A DNA stretch of 64,000 nucleotides from Halarcobacter sp. (GTDB lineage Bacteria > Campylobacterota > Campylobacteria > Campylobacterales > Arcobacteraceae): the NCBI GenBank assembly GCA_030145305.1, contig JAQYVX010000007.1:124001-188000 (forward strand), in the 5' to 3' direction. A model generated the notes under the pieces. That model was not told the DNA's origin, searched no databases, and saw only the letters and a list, made by a program, of their open reading frames with translations. The translations under genes and the position numbers were made by a program. Positions 15,017 to 23,863 of this stretch are shown here, piece by piece (positions within the stretch are counted from its first letter, which is position 1; every line of letters starts with the position of its first letter).

Positions 15017-16710
15017 ACCTACTTAAAATATTATTTTATCTTTTTTTATCACTACAAAGTATTCTAGCCCAAGATAAGCTAGAAAATTTAGCTTCTACTA
15101 TAGCAACACCCTTTTATAATGCCTATGATACAAATGTTATTGAAATTCTTGAACAGTATATGAATAACAATAAATATGTGGAAGCTATAAAAGTATATGA
15201 CAATTTAATTAATAAACCCTCAATAATTTTGTATAAAAAAGATGGCAATTTTATATTTGAGCTTGGAAAAGATTTTCCTAAGTCTTTACAACTACCAAAT
15301 AGATTAGACTCTGTAAGGATTTTCAAAAATGAGAAGAGAATAGGAGTAATTACTATTTTCTATAAACAAGAATTAGGCGAAGATTCCTTATCTATAGAAG
15401 AAAATAATTATCTAAATAAGAAAAAGATTATTCGTATGTGTATAGATCCAAACTGGCTTCCATTTCAAAAAATTGAAAATGGTAAGCATATAGGAATAGT
15501 AGCAGAATTTATGAAAATATTTAGCCAAAACTTGAATATTCCAATAAAACTTATAAAAACAAAAAGTTGGCAAGAATCTTTAGATTTTGCGAAAAATAGA
15601 AAGTGTGATATCATATCTATAGCTTCAAAAACGCCTCAAAGAAAGAAGTATATGGATTTCACTTCCTCTTATATAGATTCATCAATTGTATTAAGTACAA
15701 GAATAGGAGTTCCATTTTTAGAAAATATAGAACAAGTTATAAATAAAAAAATTGGTGTTGTAAAAGGTTATTCCTTTTATGAAGAACTAAAAAACAGATA
15801 TCCAAGTATAAATTTAATTGAAATAAATTCAATCCAAGATGGTTTAGATAAAGTTGAAAGTGGTGATATATTTGGCTATTTAGATAACTCTATAGTGCTT
15901 AATTATCACATACAAAGAAATCATATAGGAACCTTAGCAATTTCTGGAAAATTTGAAGATCATTATAATTTAAGTGTTGCAACAAGAAATGATGAACCTC
16001 TACTTTTAAGTATTTTTCAAAAAGCAATTAATTCAATTACCCAAAATGAAAAAGACCAAATTTACAAAAAATGGATTTCTGTAAAAATTGAAAAAATAAA
16101 AGTTGTAAATTATTTCCTTGTATATAGTATTGTTATTGTTACAATCTTATTATTACTTTTTGGATTTTGGAATAGAAAAATTACTAGAATAAACAAAAAA
16201 CTAGAACTTGCTCAAAAAGAGATAGTAAAATTAGCTCATATTGATAAGCTTACAGGACTTTATAATAGAGCAAGATTAGATGAATTATTTGAACAAGAAA
16301 TACAAAGATGTAAAAGATTTAATCATCAAATGATAATTAGCATATTAGATATAGACCACTTTAAAAAGGTTAATGATACTTATGGTCATCAAGTAGGAGA
16401 TAAAATACTTATAGAAATAGCAAAACTTCTTCAAGAAAATACACGAAAAACTGATTATGTAGGAAGATGGGGAGGAGAAGAGTTTGTAATTATCTATCCA
16501 GAAATCAATAAAAGTCAAGGTTTAATTTTGATTGAAAACTTAAGAATTAAAATTGCATCACACAATTTTACTGAAGTAGGTTATAAAACTGCAAGCTTTG
16601 GTGTAACAGAATTCTTCGAAGATGACACTATGGGGTCAATAATAAAAAGAGCAGATAAAGCTTTATATGAAGCTAAAAAATCAGGTAGAAATAAAGTTAT
16701 TTATAATTAA
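15013..16710 (+). CDS. Membrane diguanylate cyclase with periplasmic binding domain
   Basis: The 565-residue protein is laid out as a signal peptide, an N-terminal region (about 22-120) that may be Cache-like, a family-3 solute-binding domain (about 135-360), a transmembrane helix (about 372-390) and a C-terminal GGDEF domain. The active motif is GGEEF, preceded at the correct 5-residue distance by the inhibitory-site motif RKTD (RxxD). The enzyme should make cyclic di-GMP in response to a periplasmic ligand and be product-inhibited. It is coupled by a 4-base overlap to a stand-alone binding protein of the same family. Confidence 0.9.
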   Translation: MNLLKILFYLFLSLQSILAQDKLENLASTIATPFYNAYDTNVIEILEQYMNNNKYVEAIKVYDNLINKPSIILYKKDGNFIFELGKDFPKSLQLPNRLDSVRIFKNEKRIGVITIFYKQELGEDSLSIEENNYLNKKKIIRMCIDPNWLPFQKIENGKHIGIVAEFMKIFSQNLNIPIKLIKTKSWQESLDFAKNRKCDIISIASKTPQRKKYMDFTSSYIDSSIVLSTRIGVPFLENIEQVINKKIGVVKGYSFYEELKNRYPSINLIEINSIQDGLDKVESGDIFGYLDNSIVLNYHIQRNHIGTLAISGKFEDHYNLSVATRNDEPLLLSIFQKAINSITQNEKDQIYKKWISVKIEKIKVVNYFLVYSIVIVTILLLLFGFWNRKITRINKKLELAQKEIVKLAHIDKLTGLYNRARLDELFEQEIQRCKRFNHQMIISILDIDHFKKVNDTYGHQVGDKILIEIAKLLQENTRKTDYVGRWGGEEFVIIYPEINKSQGLILIENLRIKIASHNFTEVGYKTASFGVTEFFEDDTMGSIIKRADKALYEAKKSGRNKVIYN

Positions 16711-16881
16711 TAAAAGTTCTAAGCTATAAAAATCATCTTCAAAATTTTCTTCACATCCAACATTTATAATAGCATCAGATTTTTTTGTTACAATAGTAAA
16801 ATATTACACCTGTTGATATGAAATTTGAAGAAGCTATGCGTTTTGTTTTAACAGCAGGAATTTCAAAAAAGAAGAAAGAAA
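16711..16881. other. Spacer with two short gene-remnant-like stretches
   Basis: On the plus strand, 16800-16892 reads about 30 codons without a stop; their end (ITPVDMKFEEAMRF then LTAGISKK) resembles the C-terminal tail of DUF502-type membrane proteins. On the minus strand, about 16797-16711 is open for roughly 28 codons and has protein-like composition, but no start codon. Both could be remnants of lost genes. The resemblance is weak and judged by eye. Confidence 0.3.
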
Positions 16882-17883
16882 ATGATGAATAACTTTATAG
16901 AACCAGAAATAAAAAATAATTATAAAAATGAATTAAGACATGTGGGATTTGAGTTAGAATTTTCAAATATTGATATAAAAGAAATAGTAAGTATCATGGA
17001 AAAAGAGTTTAATCTTCAAGCAAATAAAATAAATAACTATCTTTATGAATTACATTCTGAATACGGAGATTTTATACTTGAACTTGATTTTGAACTTTTA
17101 ACAAAACAAAAACTTCAAAAAAAAGCAAAGGAATTATGCCAAAAAATAGGTATTGATATTTCAAAAGAAGAGATAAATTCTATAGAAAATTTTATTGCAG
17201 AACTTTCAAGAGATATAGTTCCATATGAGATTAGTACCCCACCTTTGCCTTTAGATAAAATAGAACTAGTTGAAAATATAGTAGAAAAACTAAAGCAAAA
17301 TAATGCAAGAGGAACAAAGCATAAAATATATTATGCTTTTGGACTTCATATAAATATTGAAGTAATATCAGTAGAAGTGAAAAGTTTATTAGCTTACTTA
17401 CGAGCCTATGTTATTTTGCAAGATTTTATAAACAAAGATGCAAAAATAGATTTAGCTAGAAAAATAACACCCTTTATTGATAATTTCAAAAATGACTATA
17501 TAAAATATATTTTAGATGAAAATTATAATCCTTCAAGAGATAAATTTATAGAAGATTATCTAAATTTTAATCCAAGCAGAAATAGATCTTTAGATATGCT
17601 ACCTATTTTAACTTTTTTAGATGAAAAAAGAGTTAGAAAAGTACTTCCTAATGAAAAAATAAAACCAAGGCCTGCTTTCCATTATCGCCTATCAAACTCA
17701 GATATAGGAGAGAAAAACTGGAAAGTTTCAAATGAATGGAATAGATGGATTTTAATTGAAAATTTGGCAAATAATGAGGAATCACTTAAACAACTATCAA
17801 AAGAGTATCTTAAATATTTAGATAAATTTATAAACTTAGAGAGTTGGGAAAAAAAGGTTGCAAAATGGCTACAAAACCCTTAG
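16882..17883 (+). CDS. Putative amidoligase enzyme
   Basis: The 333-residue protein fits the amidoligase family (PF12224), relatives of glutamate-cysteine ligase and glutamine synthetase that form amide bonds on amino or carboxyl groups. Seen features are the N-terminal HVGFELEFSN strand with acidic metal-binding residues, PYEISTPPLP near residue 114 and FGLHINIE near 155, the usual GxH region. It overlaps a class I glutamine amidotransferase gene; the pairing of these families is known from comparative genomics as a likely small-molecule or peptide modification module. The substrate is unknown. Confidence 0.8.
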   Translation: MMNNFIEPEIKNNYKNELRHVGFELEFSNIDIKEIVSIMEKEFNLQANKINNYLYELHSEYGDFILELDFELLTKQKLQKKAKELCQKIGIDISKEEINSIENFIAELSRDIVPYEISTPPLPLDKIELVENIVEKLKQNNARGTKHKIYYAFGLHINIEVISVEVKSLLAYLRAYVILQDFINKDAKIDLARKITPFIDNFKNDYIKYILDENYNPSRDKFIEDYLNFNPSRNRSLDMLPILTFLDEKRVRKVLPNEKIKPRPAFHYRLSNSDIGEKNWKVSNEWNRWILIENLANNEESLKQLSKEYLKYLDKFINLESWEKKVAKWLQNP

Positions 17884-18551
17884 TAGGGATATGTTTACCA
17901 AATAAAGGCAATTTCTTTGCATATGCATTTATAAAACTTAACCTAAGACTTCAAGGAGCTTACTGCGTAAGATTAAGGCCATCAAAAAATAATGTAAAAC
18001 TTAAAAGATTAGATGGACTTATTTTAAGTGGAGGAAGTGACATAAATCCAGTTCTTTATGGAGCTAATAAAGATGCCCATAATACTCCTTTGGATAAAAA
18101 AAGAGATGCCTTTGAACTTAAGATGATAGATAAAGCATATAAAGATAGAATTCCCATATTAGGTATTTGTAGAGGAGCTCAACTTATAAATATATATTTT
18201 GATGGTACTCTTTACCCTACAATTTTGGAGCTAGATGAATATATAATTCATAAAAATTCTATTTTTCCAATTAAAATTGCATTTATCAAAAAAATATCTA
18301 AACTTTTTTCTATAACCAATAAAAAAGAAATTGTAGTAAATAGTATCCATAATCAAGCTATCAATAAAGTTGGGGAAAAGTTAAAAGTATCCGCATGTCA
18401 TGATAAAATAATAGAATCAATAGAAAAAGAAGATTATCCTTTTCTTTTAGGGGTTCAGTGGCATCCTGAATATTTAATATACTTAAAAGACCATAGGCTT
18501 ATCTTTAAAAAATTTATTTACTTTTGTAAAAAATACAAAAAAACAACTTAA
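17865..18551 (+). CDS. Class I glutamine amidotransferase (peptidase C26, PuuD-like)
   Basis: The protein is about 228 residues from the ATG at 17865 (an upstream in-frame ATG at 17844 would add seven). It has the PuuD-like triad: nucleophile Cys in GICRGAQ, and His and Glu in WHPEY near the C-terminus, plus the LSGGSDINP oxyanion loop. This family hydrolyses gamma-glutamyl amides or supplies ammonia. It overlaps the amidoligase, suggesting the ligase makes and this enzyme cleaves or amidates one shared compound. The start is uncertain because no strong ribosome site favours either ATG. Confidence 0.85.
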   Translation: MATKPLVGICLPNKGNFFAYAFIKLNLRLQGAYCVRLRPSKNNVKLKRLDGLILSGGSDINPVLYGANKDAHNTPLDKKRDAFELKMIDKAYKDRIPILGICRGAQLINIYFDGTLYPTILELDEYIIHKNSIFPIKIAFIKKISKLFSITNKKEIVVNSIHNQAINKVGEKLKVSACHDKIIESIEKEDYPFLLGVQWHPEYLIYLKDHRLIFKKFIYFCKKYKKTT

Positions 18552-18552
18552 T

Positions 18553-18600
18553 CTAAAAAAGACAAAAGACTCTAAATAGCGATTAAATATCGCCATTTAG
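18553..18600 (-). terminator. Terminator closing the nos cluster
   Basis: CTAAATAGCGAT (18572-18583) pairs with ATCGCCATTTAG (18589-18600), 12 bp with one G-U. Read on the minus strand, it overlaps the last codons of the final nosL-like gene and is followed by a T-rich tract (TCTTTTGTCTTTTTT). Confidence 0.75.
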
Positions 18601-19074
18601 AAGTTGGATTAAACCTTTAGATAATTCATTGAAGTTAAGAACTCTTCTTCCATTATTCATCTCTAAAAACTTTTTTGCATCATTGATATTTTCAAAAGCT
18701 GGTAAATCATCACCTGCAAAAGAAATTTTGTGACTTCCATATACATAAAAAGCATATTTTGCATCAATAGGTTTTAAAGTTTTGTAATCAGTAACAATAA
18801 TATCTTTGATTTCTTCAGAGCTTGAAACCTTTGTACTTGGTCTTTTTTCTGGATTGTAATAAAATTCCATCAAAGATTTTGGACTTGTAAAGAAAAATTC
18901 TTTTGAATCTTTTGTTACAATTTTACAAACCCAAGCTGGGTCTTTATAAACTGGAAGTTTTCTCATTAAACCTCTTGTTTCTTTATCAAAATTCATTGTG
19001 TAAGTTTCATTTGCACTTAAGTTAAGTGTAGAAAATAAACAAGCTGATATTACTAATAGTGATATTTTTTTCAT
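18583..19074 (-). CDS. NosL-like protein lacking the metal-binding Cys motif
   Basis: The 163-residue exported protein has a signal peptide (about 1-22) and a NosL-like domain (segments FFFTSPKSLMEFYY near 63 and AKYAFYVYGSHK near 108). NosL delivers copper to nitrous oxide reductase. This copy lacks the CxxCxM motif seen in the other NosL in this cluster; its only Cys after the signal is in WVCKIV. It is the last gene of the nos operon, 14 bases after nosY. It may bind copper through methionines or have another task. Confidence 0.75.
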   Translation of the reverse strand: MKKISLLVISACLFSTLNLSANETYTMNFDKETRGLMRKLPVYKDPAWVCKIVTKDSKEFFFTSPKSLMEFYYNPEKRPSTKVSSSEEIKDIIVTDYKTLKPIDAKYAFYVYGSHKISFAGDDLPAFENINDAKKFLEMNNGRRVLNFNELSKGLIQLLNGDI

Positions 19075-19088
19075 ATAAAATTCCTTTT

Positions 19089-19916
19089 TTAAACTAAATC
19101 TTTTTTAGAAAATATTGCATAACCTAAAAAGGCAAAAACAATTCCTAAAACTAGTGGATATAAAATTGAAAACATAACAAAAGTTGTCTGTTTAAACGTA
19201 TCTAAAATATAAAAGGCAACTGGTCCCATAACTGTTAGAGAGGGATCAAATAATGATATTGCTGCGACTCTAAATATCTCCATTGGGTTTAAAAGCGCAA
19301 TTGTAATTATTAGACCTTCTTCAAATCTATTTTGCATCATCAAAGAAATAAGTGCTATATCAATAAAAGCTAAAAGAAATATCCAAATGAAAAATGAAAT
19401 TCCAAGAGCAACTTCACTTGTTTTTACAAAAGAGGATATAAAAAAAGCAATTCCTAAAAAGGCTGAAGAAAGAGAAAATAATAAGCCCGTGTATAAAAAG
19501 AAAATAGACCAAGGAATAGCAGATCCAATAGAAAAACCATATACAATAGCTATAAACATTGCAAAAAATACAGGTAAGAATACAGTAATAAATCTTCCTA
19601 AAATTTTACCCCAATAATACTGTTTAAGTGAGATGGGAAAAGAGAGCATATATTCTAAAATATGAGTATCTCTATCTCCTGAAATCGATCTAACCGTTGT
19701 TATTAGTATAAATATTGGCAAAATTACAATAGTAACTTGAATATACATAAGAAGAAGCCTACTTAATCCACTAAATCCCATAACTTGAGATTGAGTAACT
19801 CCTGCAATAAAAAACAAGGCAATCATTCCTCCAAAAACAAGAGAATAAACTAAAAACCACTTTGCTCTAAGTGATTCTTTTAAATCTAAGTAAGCAATTA
19901 GTGCTAGATTTTTCAT
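19089..19916 (-). CDS. nosY: NosY, ABC permease for NosZ maturation
   Basis: The 275-residue inner-membrane protein has six predicted helices. With NosF it forms the NosFY transporter that hands material needed for the copper-sulfide centre to NosD. The position between the nosL-like genes and the length (near 276 residues in characterised NosY) fit. The nosF ATPase gene is 510 bases upstream, separated by nosL. Confidence 0.88.
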   Translation of the reverse strand: MKNLALIAYLDLKESLRAKWFLVYSLVFGGMIALFFIAGVTQSQVMGFSGLSRLLLMYIQVTIVILPIFILITTVRSISGDRDTHILEYMLSFPISLKQYYWGKILGRFITVFLPVFFAMFIAIVYGFSIGSAIPWSIFFLYTGLLFSLSSAFLGIAFFISSFVKTSEVALGISFFIWIFLLAFIDIALISLMMQNRFEEGLIITIALLNPMEIFRVAAISLFDPSLTVMGPVAFYILDTFKQTTFVMFSILYPLVLGIVFAFLGYAIFSKKDLV

Positions 19917-19967
19917 CTTTTATATCCCAACTCTTTTTGTTTTAATTTTGAATTTCTCATATTTTTA

Positions 19968-20417
19968 TTATCTTCCTCCCTCTAATATTCTTTTTGACAT
20001 TTCATTAAAATCAACAATTTCAAAACCTTTTTGAATTGATTCTTTCTTTTCATGTCCACCAAATCCATATGACATTGGCGTAATATTCATCGTATCGTAG
20101 TATGCAGTTCTTGCATCTATCCATTTTGAAGTTTTTATATCAGTAATCCATATTTTAGCTTGATTTTTCCAATCAATTGATTCTTCTTTAAACCATAGAA
20201 TCGCACAACCTATATCATCAAATTTATATGTTCGTCCAGTTTTCTGATTTATTACTTGAACGGCATGTTTCCTCTCACTTATAACCATTTTACATCTATC
20301 GCACATATCTCTATCCCAATGCATTTCTTGACGCTCACCAACTATCTTTTTTTCACAAGCTATAAGCATAAATGCAAAAAACAATAATGCTAATAGTTTA
20401 AACAATGTATTTACCAT
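19968..20417 (-). CDS. nosL: NosL copper chaperone, outer-membrane lipoprotein
   Basis: The 149-residue lipoprotein has a lipobox Cys near residue 21 (LIAC), followed by the NosL metal site C-D-R-C-K-M near 39-44, which resembles the Cu(I)-binding CxxCxM site of known NosL. It delivers copper to apo-NosZ in the periplasm. It lies between nosF and nosY, and a second, Cys-less NosL-like gene ends the operon. Confidence 0.9.
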   Translation of the reverse strand: MVNTLFKLLALLFFAFMLIACEKKIVGERQEMHWDRDMCDRCKMVISERKHAVQVINQKTGRTYKFDDIGCAILWFKEESIDWKNQAKIWITDIKTSKWIDARTAYYDTMNITPMSYGFGGHEKKESIQKGFEIVDFNEMSKRILEGGR

Positions 20418-20426
20418 CTTCTCCTC

Positions 20427-21065
20427 CTACACTCTAGTATCAGACTCAATTTTTCCAAGATCCATATAAATCTGTCTATTTACAATATCTTTTACCTCAT
20501 CTAATCTATGAGTAACAAAAAGTGAAATTTTCTCTTTTTCATTTTCTTTTAATAATCTATAAAAATCATCTCTAGCTTTTGGATCTAAGTTTGCAGTTGG
20601 TTCATCATATATTATAATTTCACTCTTTTTTGCTAAAGAAATTGCAATAAGCATTTTTTGTTTCATTCCTCCTGATAGCTTAAAAAATGATTTATTTAGA
20701 TTATTTTTAATATCTAATTTCATTTCATTTGCATAATGCATAATCAGTTTTTTATCAACATTTGAAGAGACCTGAACATATTTCATTAACTCATCTAAAC
20801 TTAATTTAATAGGAGGAGGAAGCTGAGGAACAAAGGAAATAGAATCTAAAACCTTTGTTCTTTCTTTAATTGGATTAAGCCCATTAATTAATACTTTCCC
20901 AAAATCTGGATGATAATATCCCATTATAGACCTAATTAAAGTAGTTTTACCTGCCCCATTTGGACCCATTAAAGCAACATAATCATTTTTTTTAAATTCT
21001 ACACTAATATTATCTAGTGAAATATGTGAAGCGAATTTTTTTGTTAAGTTTGATACTTGTATCAT
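20427..21065 (-). CDS. nosF: NosF, ABC ATPase for NosZ maturation
   Basis: The 212-residue ATPase has Walker A GPNGAGKTT (near 34), signature LSGGMKQK (near 127), Walker B IIIYDEP and the H-loop THR. It energises NosY. The length is shorter than Pseudomonas NosF (about 308 residues), as in other Campylobacterota. It abuts nosH by one base. Confidence 0.9.
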   Translation of the reverse strand: MIQVSNLTKKFASHISLDNISVEFKKNDYVALMGPNGAGKTTLIRSIMGYYHPDFGKVLINGLNPIKERTKVLDSISFVPQLPPPIKLSLDELMKYVQVSSNVDKKLIMHYANEMKLDIKNNLNKSFFKLSGGMKQKMLIAISLAKKSEIIIYDEPTANLDPKARDDFYRLLKENEKEKISLFVTHRLDEVKDIVNRQIYMDLGKIESDTRV

Positions 21066-21066
21066 T

Positions 21067-21972
21067 TTATATCAATCCTTTTAATCTAAAATCAAATTTC
21101 AAGGCATCTGAATGACAAACATCTATACATCTTCCACATAAAGTACAATCAGCACCAGTTACATATTGTTCTTTAATTCCTTTTTCTTCTCTTTGTTTAT
21201 CATATTTTGCTTTTGTTAATTCTAATACTTGACTTTCAAAACATACATCATGACAAACCATACAATGGTCACAATTGTCATTCCATTGAATTCTAAGACC
21301 ACCAACTTTTCCTAAATATCCATATGTTGTTCCTATAGGACAAAGGTATGTACACCAAGCACGACGAGAGTAAAATACTTCTATTAAAAATACTATTAAT
21401 ACCCAAACTAAAGCTAAACTCCAACCATAAGCAATAAATCTACTTAAAATTCCAACTATATTAAAGGTTTCAAAAACCAAATAACCACTTGTAAATGCCA
21501 TTACTACAAACATAACCCAAAAGATATGTCTAACTCTAGGGTCAAACTTTCTATCTTTTATGATTTTTTTATTAACTAAAGTATTATGAAGTTTTTCACC
21601 AACTTCACTTAATATTCCATAAGGACACACCCAAGAACAGTATGTTCTTCCTCCTATTAAAAGGTAAAAAATTACAATAGTAGCAGTACCAATTACAATA
21701 TTAATTGGCATATGATATGTTGCTAAATACATTTGAATTGTAGTAAAAGGATCAATTAAGTGAAATCCTAAAAACCTAGAACCATTTAAAGTTCCTTCTA
21801 ATGTTTGAATATCTATTGCAAATGATAAGAAAAAAAGCAAATGAATTGATATTACTACTATCCATCTTTTCATTCTGTATGAAAAGTATGTTTTCCCTTC
21901 TTTTGTTTTATCAAAAAAAGTTGAAAGAAAAGATGTTTTTTTTATTGTTTCTCTATTATTCCATTTATCCAT
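21067..21972 (-). CDS. nosH: NosH, membrane ferredoxin of NapH type
   Basis: The 301-residue protein has about four to five membrane helices, two CxxxCP motifs in polytopic context (SWVCPYG and TYLCPIG) and two C-terminal 4Fe-4S motifs (CDHCMVCHDVC and CTLCGRCIDVC). With NosG it is proposed to take electrons from menaquinol and pass them to periplasmic cytochromes for N2O reduction. Its place between nosC2 and nosF is the Wolinella order. Confidence 0.9.
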   Translation of the reverse strand: MDKWNNRETIKKTSFLSTFFDKTKEGKTYFSYRMKRWIVVISIHLLFFLSFAIDIQTLEGTLNGSRFLGFHLIDPFTTIQMYLATYHMPINIVIGTATIVIFYLLIGGRTYCSWVCPYGILSEVGEKLHNTLVNKKIIKDRKFDPRVRHIFWVMFVVMAFTSGYLVFETFNIVGILSRFIAYGWSLALVWVLIVFLIEVFYSRRAWCTYLCPIGTTYGYLGKVGGLRIQWNDNCDHCMVCHDVCFESQVLELTKAKYDKQREEKGIKEQYVTGADCTLCGRCIDVCHSDALKFDFRLKGLI

Positions 21973-22004
21973 TTTAAATTCCTAAAAGCTAAATTTTAAC
22001 TATT

Positions 22005-22517
22005 TTATAAAGCATCTTGTTTAGCTTTAAATTGTCCAATTTCTTTAGCAAAGTTTTTTAAATCTTCTTGCGATAGATTTATTAAAAGACCTTTCATAAT
22101 AAGGTTTTCTTTTCTTCCTGCTTTAAAATCAACTAAGTCTTTATATAAGACTTCTTCTGATTGTCCAATAAGTTTTGGTCCCATCAGTTTTCTACCATTT
22201 TGCATTCCTGAACCATCAACACCATGACATGAAGCACATTTACTTTTATAGGCATTACTTACTTCAAAAGAGCCTGTATTTCCAGCTTTATCCCTTAATG
22301 CTTTAAGTTTATCGCCTTCAATATCTTTTTCTTTGATTACTTTAGCACTAACTTTATTTTCTAGATTTTTCATATCTTCAATGATATTTCCAGCTTCTCC
22401 ACCTTGAAAGGCTCTACCGTTACTTAGAGTAAATATCATTAAGCCAATTACAACAATAGTGGAGATTATTGCAACTATTCTTTTACCTTTGAATAGGACT
22501 CCTCTTTGTTCCATCAT
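22005..22517 (-). CDS. nosC2: Membrane-anchored monohaem cytochrome c (NosC2)
   Basis: The 170-residue protein has an N-terminal uncleaved helix (about 12-32) and one haem site, C94-A-S-C97-H98, in a class I fold; a downstream Met in the MKG region is the likely ligand. It is a presumed link in the menaquinol to NosG/NosH to NosZ chain. Its ATG overlaps the stop of the other cytochrome gene by 4 bases. Confidence 0.88.
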   Translation of the reverse strand: MMEQRGVLFKGKRIVAIISTIVVIGLMIFTLSNGRAFQGGEAGNIIEDMKNLENKVSAKVIKEKDIEGDKLKALRDKAGNTGSFEVSNAYKSKCASCHGVDGSGMQNGRKLMGPKLIGQSEEVLYKDLVDFKAGRKENLIMKGLLINLSQEDLKNFAKEIGQFKAKQDAL

Positions 22518-23113
22518 TTTGCTTTCCTAATTTCTTTATTAAATTCATAGATTTCATTTGCTAATTTTTTAATCTCTTTTTCTTCCATTTGATTAACTAA
22601 ACCTGTCATTAGAACATTTGCATCTTTGTCATCTTTGAATTTCATAATACTATTAAAAATAAAATCTGAATCTTTATCAAGTAAAGAAGGACCAATAATC
22701 CCATTTGCATAATCATTATGACAAGCCGAACATTTAACAATAAATTCTTTACTCAATCTTTTAACCATCATAGAGATTTTAACTTCCTCATATGGACTTC
22801 TTACATGTAAATTTGCATCTACTTCAGTTCTAGGAATAACCCTAACAGAAGCATCTTTATTAGCAGGTTCTGAATTTGGATCATATTCACTTTTAACACC
22901 GTTATAACTAAAGTAATATGTATCATTTTCTTTCTTTTTTGTATCTTTTTCTATTACTTTAATTTCATTTGCATTTTTATTCTCTACTACTTCAATTTTT
23001 AAAGGAGCTTGTGCTTCTACTTTTGTAGTATCTGCTTTTTTTTCTTCTTCTTTTTTAGAACATGAAGAAAGTAAAACAACTATAGAAATACCTATTAATA
23101 TTTTTTTAATCAT
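22514..23113 (-). CDS. nosC1: Lipoprotein monohaem cytochrome c (NosC1)
   Basis: The 199-residue protein has a lipoprotein signal (LLSSC, Cys18), a charged low-complexity linker to about residue 65 and a haem domain with C128-S-A-C131-H132. It probably relays electrons to NosZ from the NosGH quinol side. It overlaps nosG and nosC2 by 4 bases each. Confidence 0.88.
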   Translation of the reverse strand: MIKKILIGISIVVLLSSCSKKEEEKKADTTKVEAQAPLKIEVVENKNANEIKVIEKDTKKKENDTYYFSYNGVKSEYDPNSEPANKDASVRVIPRTEVDANLHVRSPYEEVKISMMVKRLSKEFIVKCSACHNDYANGIIGPSLLDKDSDFIFNSIMKFKDDKDANVLMTGLVNQMEEKEIKKLANEIYEFNKEIRKAK

Positions 23114-23853
23114 GATTTAATTCCTTTAACATAATAATCATCATAAGATAATCTAGGTTTTATAACAATAGCAGCTTCATTAGCAGGGCACAATTCTTCA
23201 CAAGCCCCACAACCAATACATCCTGCATAAACTTCAGGTTTATTTCCAATTCCATCTTTTATCATAGCAATTGCATTTAAAGGATTTGGTATTGGGCACA
23301 TATCTGCACAAATAGTACATTGTTTACCTTCAAATTCATCTAGTTTTTCTAACATATCACGTTCTAATTGTGTAACATTATTTTGAGCATTTGTAAAATC
23401 ATGAATTCTTTTACTATGACCCTTTGGAACAAGTGTATTTGTTAGAGCCAAACATTTATTTGGAAATTCTAAAACAGCAACTCCCATTTTTATATCTGCT
23501 GGTTTTTCACATGAGTGATCCAACGCACCACTAGGACAGGCTAAGACACAAGGTACTGCTGTACATGAATAACATCCTCGTTCTCTTGCATCAATATAAG
23601 GAGTTCCCGCACCATGACCTTTTGCCATATCAGCAAGACTTATAGAATGATATGGACAGACTTGTAAACATTGTCCACATTTAATACAAAGTGCCAAGAA
23701 TTCTTTTTCTGAAACTGCGCCAGGTGGTCTAAGTCTTGTTTCTGCATTTAAGGCATAAGGACTTATAATTATTCCTGCCCCAATTGTCAATCCTAGGATT
23801 CCTAGTGTTGAAAACTTGATAAAACTTCGTCTATCTTCTTTAATATTTGCCAT
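23110..23853 (-). CDS. nosG: NosG, periplasmic ferredoxin of NapG type
   Basis: The 247-residue protein has a twin-arginine signal (RRSFIKF at about 8-14) and four cysteine clusters (CIKCGQCLQVC, CYSCTAVPCVLAC, CTICADMC and CIGCGACEELC), fitting four 4Fe-4S centres. It is the periplasmic partner of NosH in electron supply to the cytochromes. It sits 10 bases after nosD. Confidence 0.9.
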   Translation of the reverse strand: MANIKEDRRSFIKFSTLGILGLTIGAGIIISPYALNAETRLRPPGAVSEKEFLALCIKCGQCLQVCPYHSISLADMAKGHGAGTPYIDARERGCYSCTAVPCVLACPSGALDHSCEKPADIKMGVAVLEFPNKCLALTNTLVPKGHSKRIHDFTNAQNNVTQLERDMLEKLDEFEGKQCTICADMCPIPNPLNAIAMIKDGIGNKPEVYAGCIGCGACEELCPANEAAIVIKPRLSYDDYYVKGIKS

Positions 23854-23863
23854 TATAAAATCC

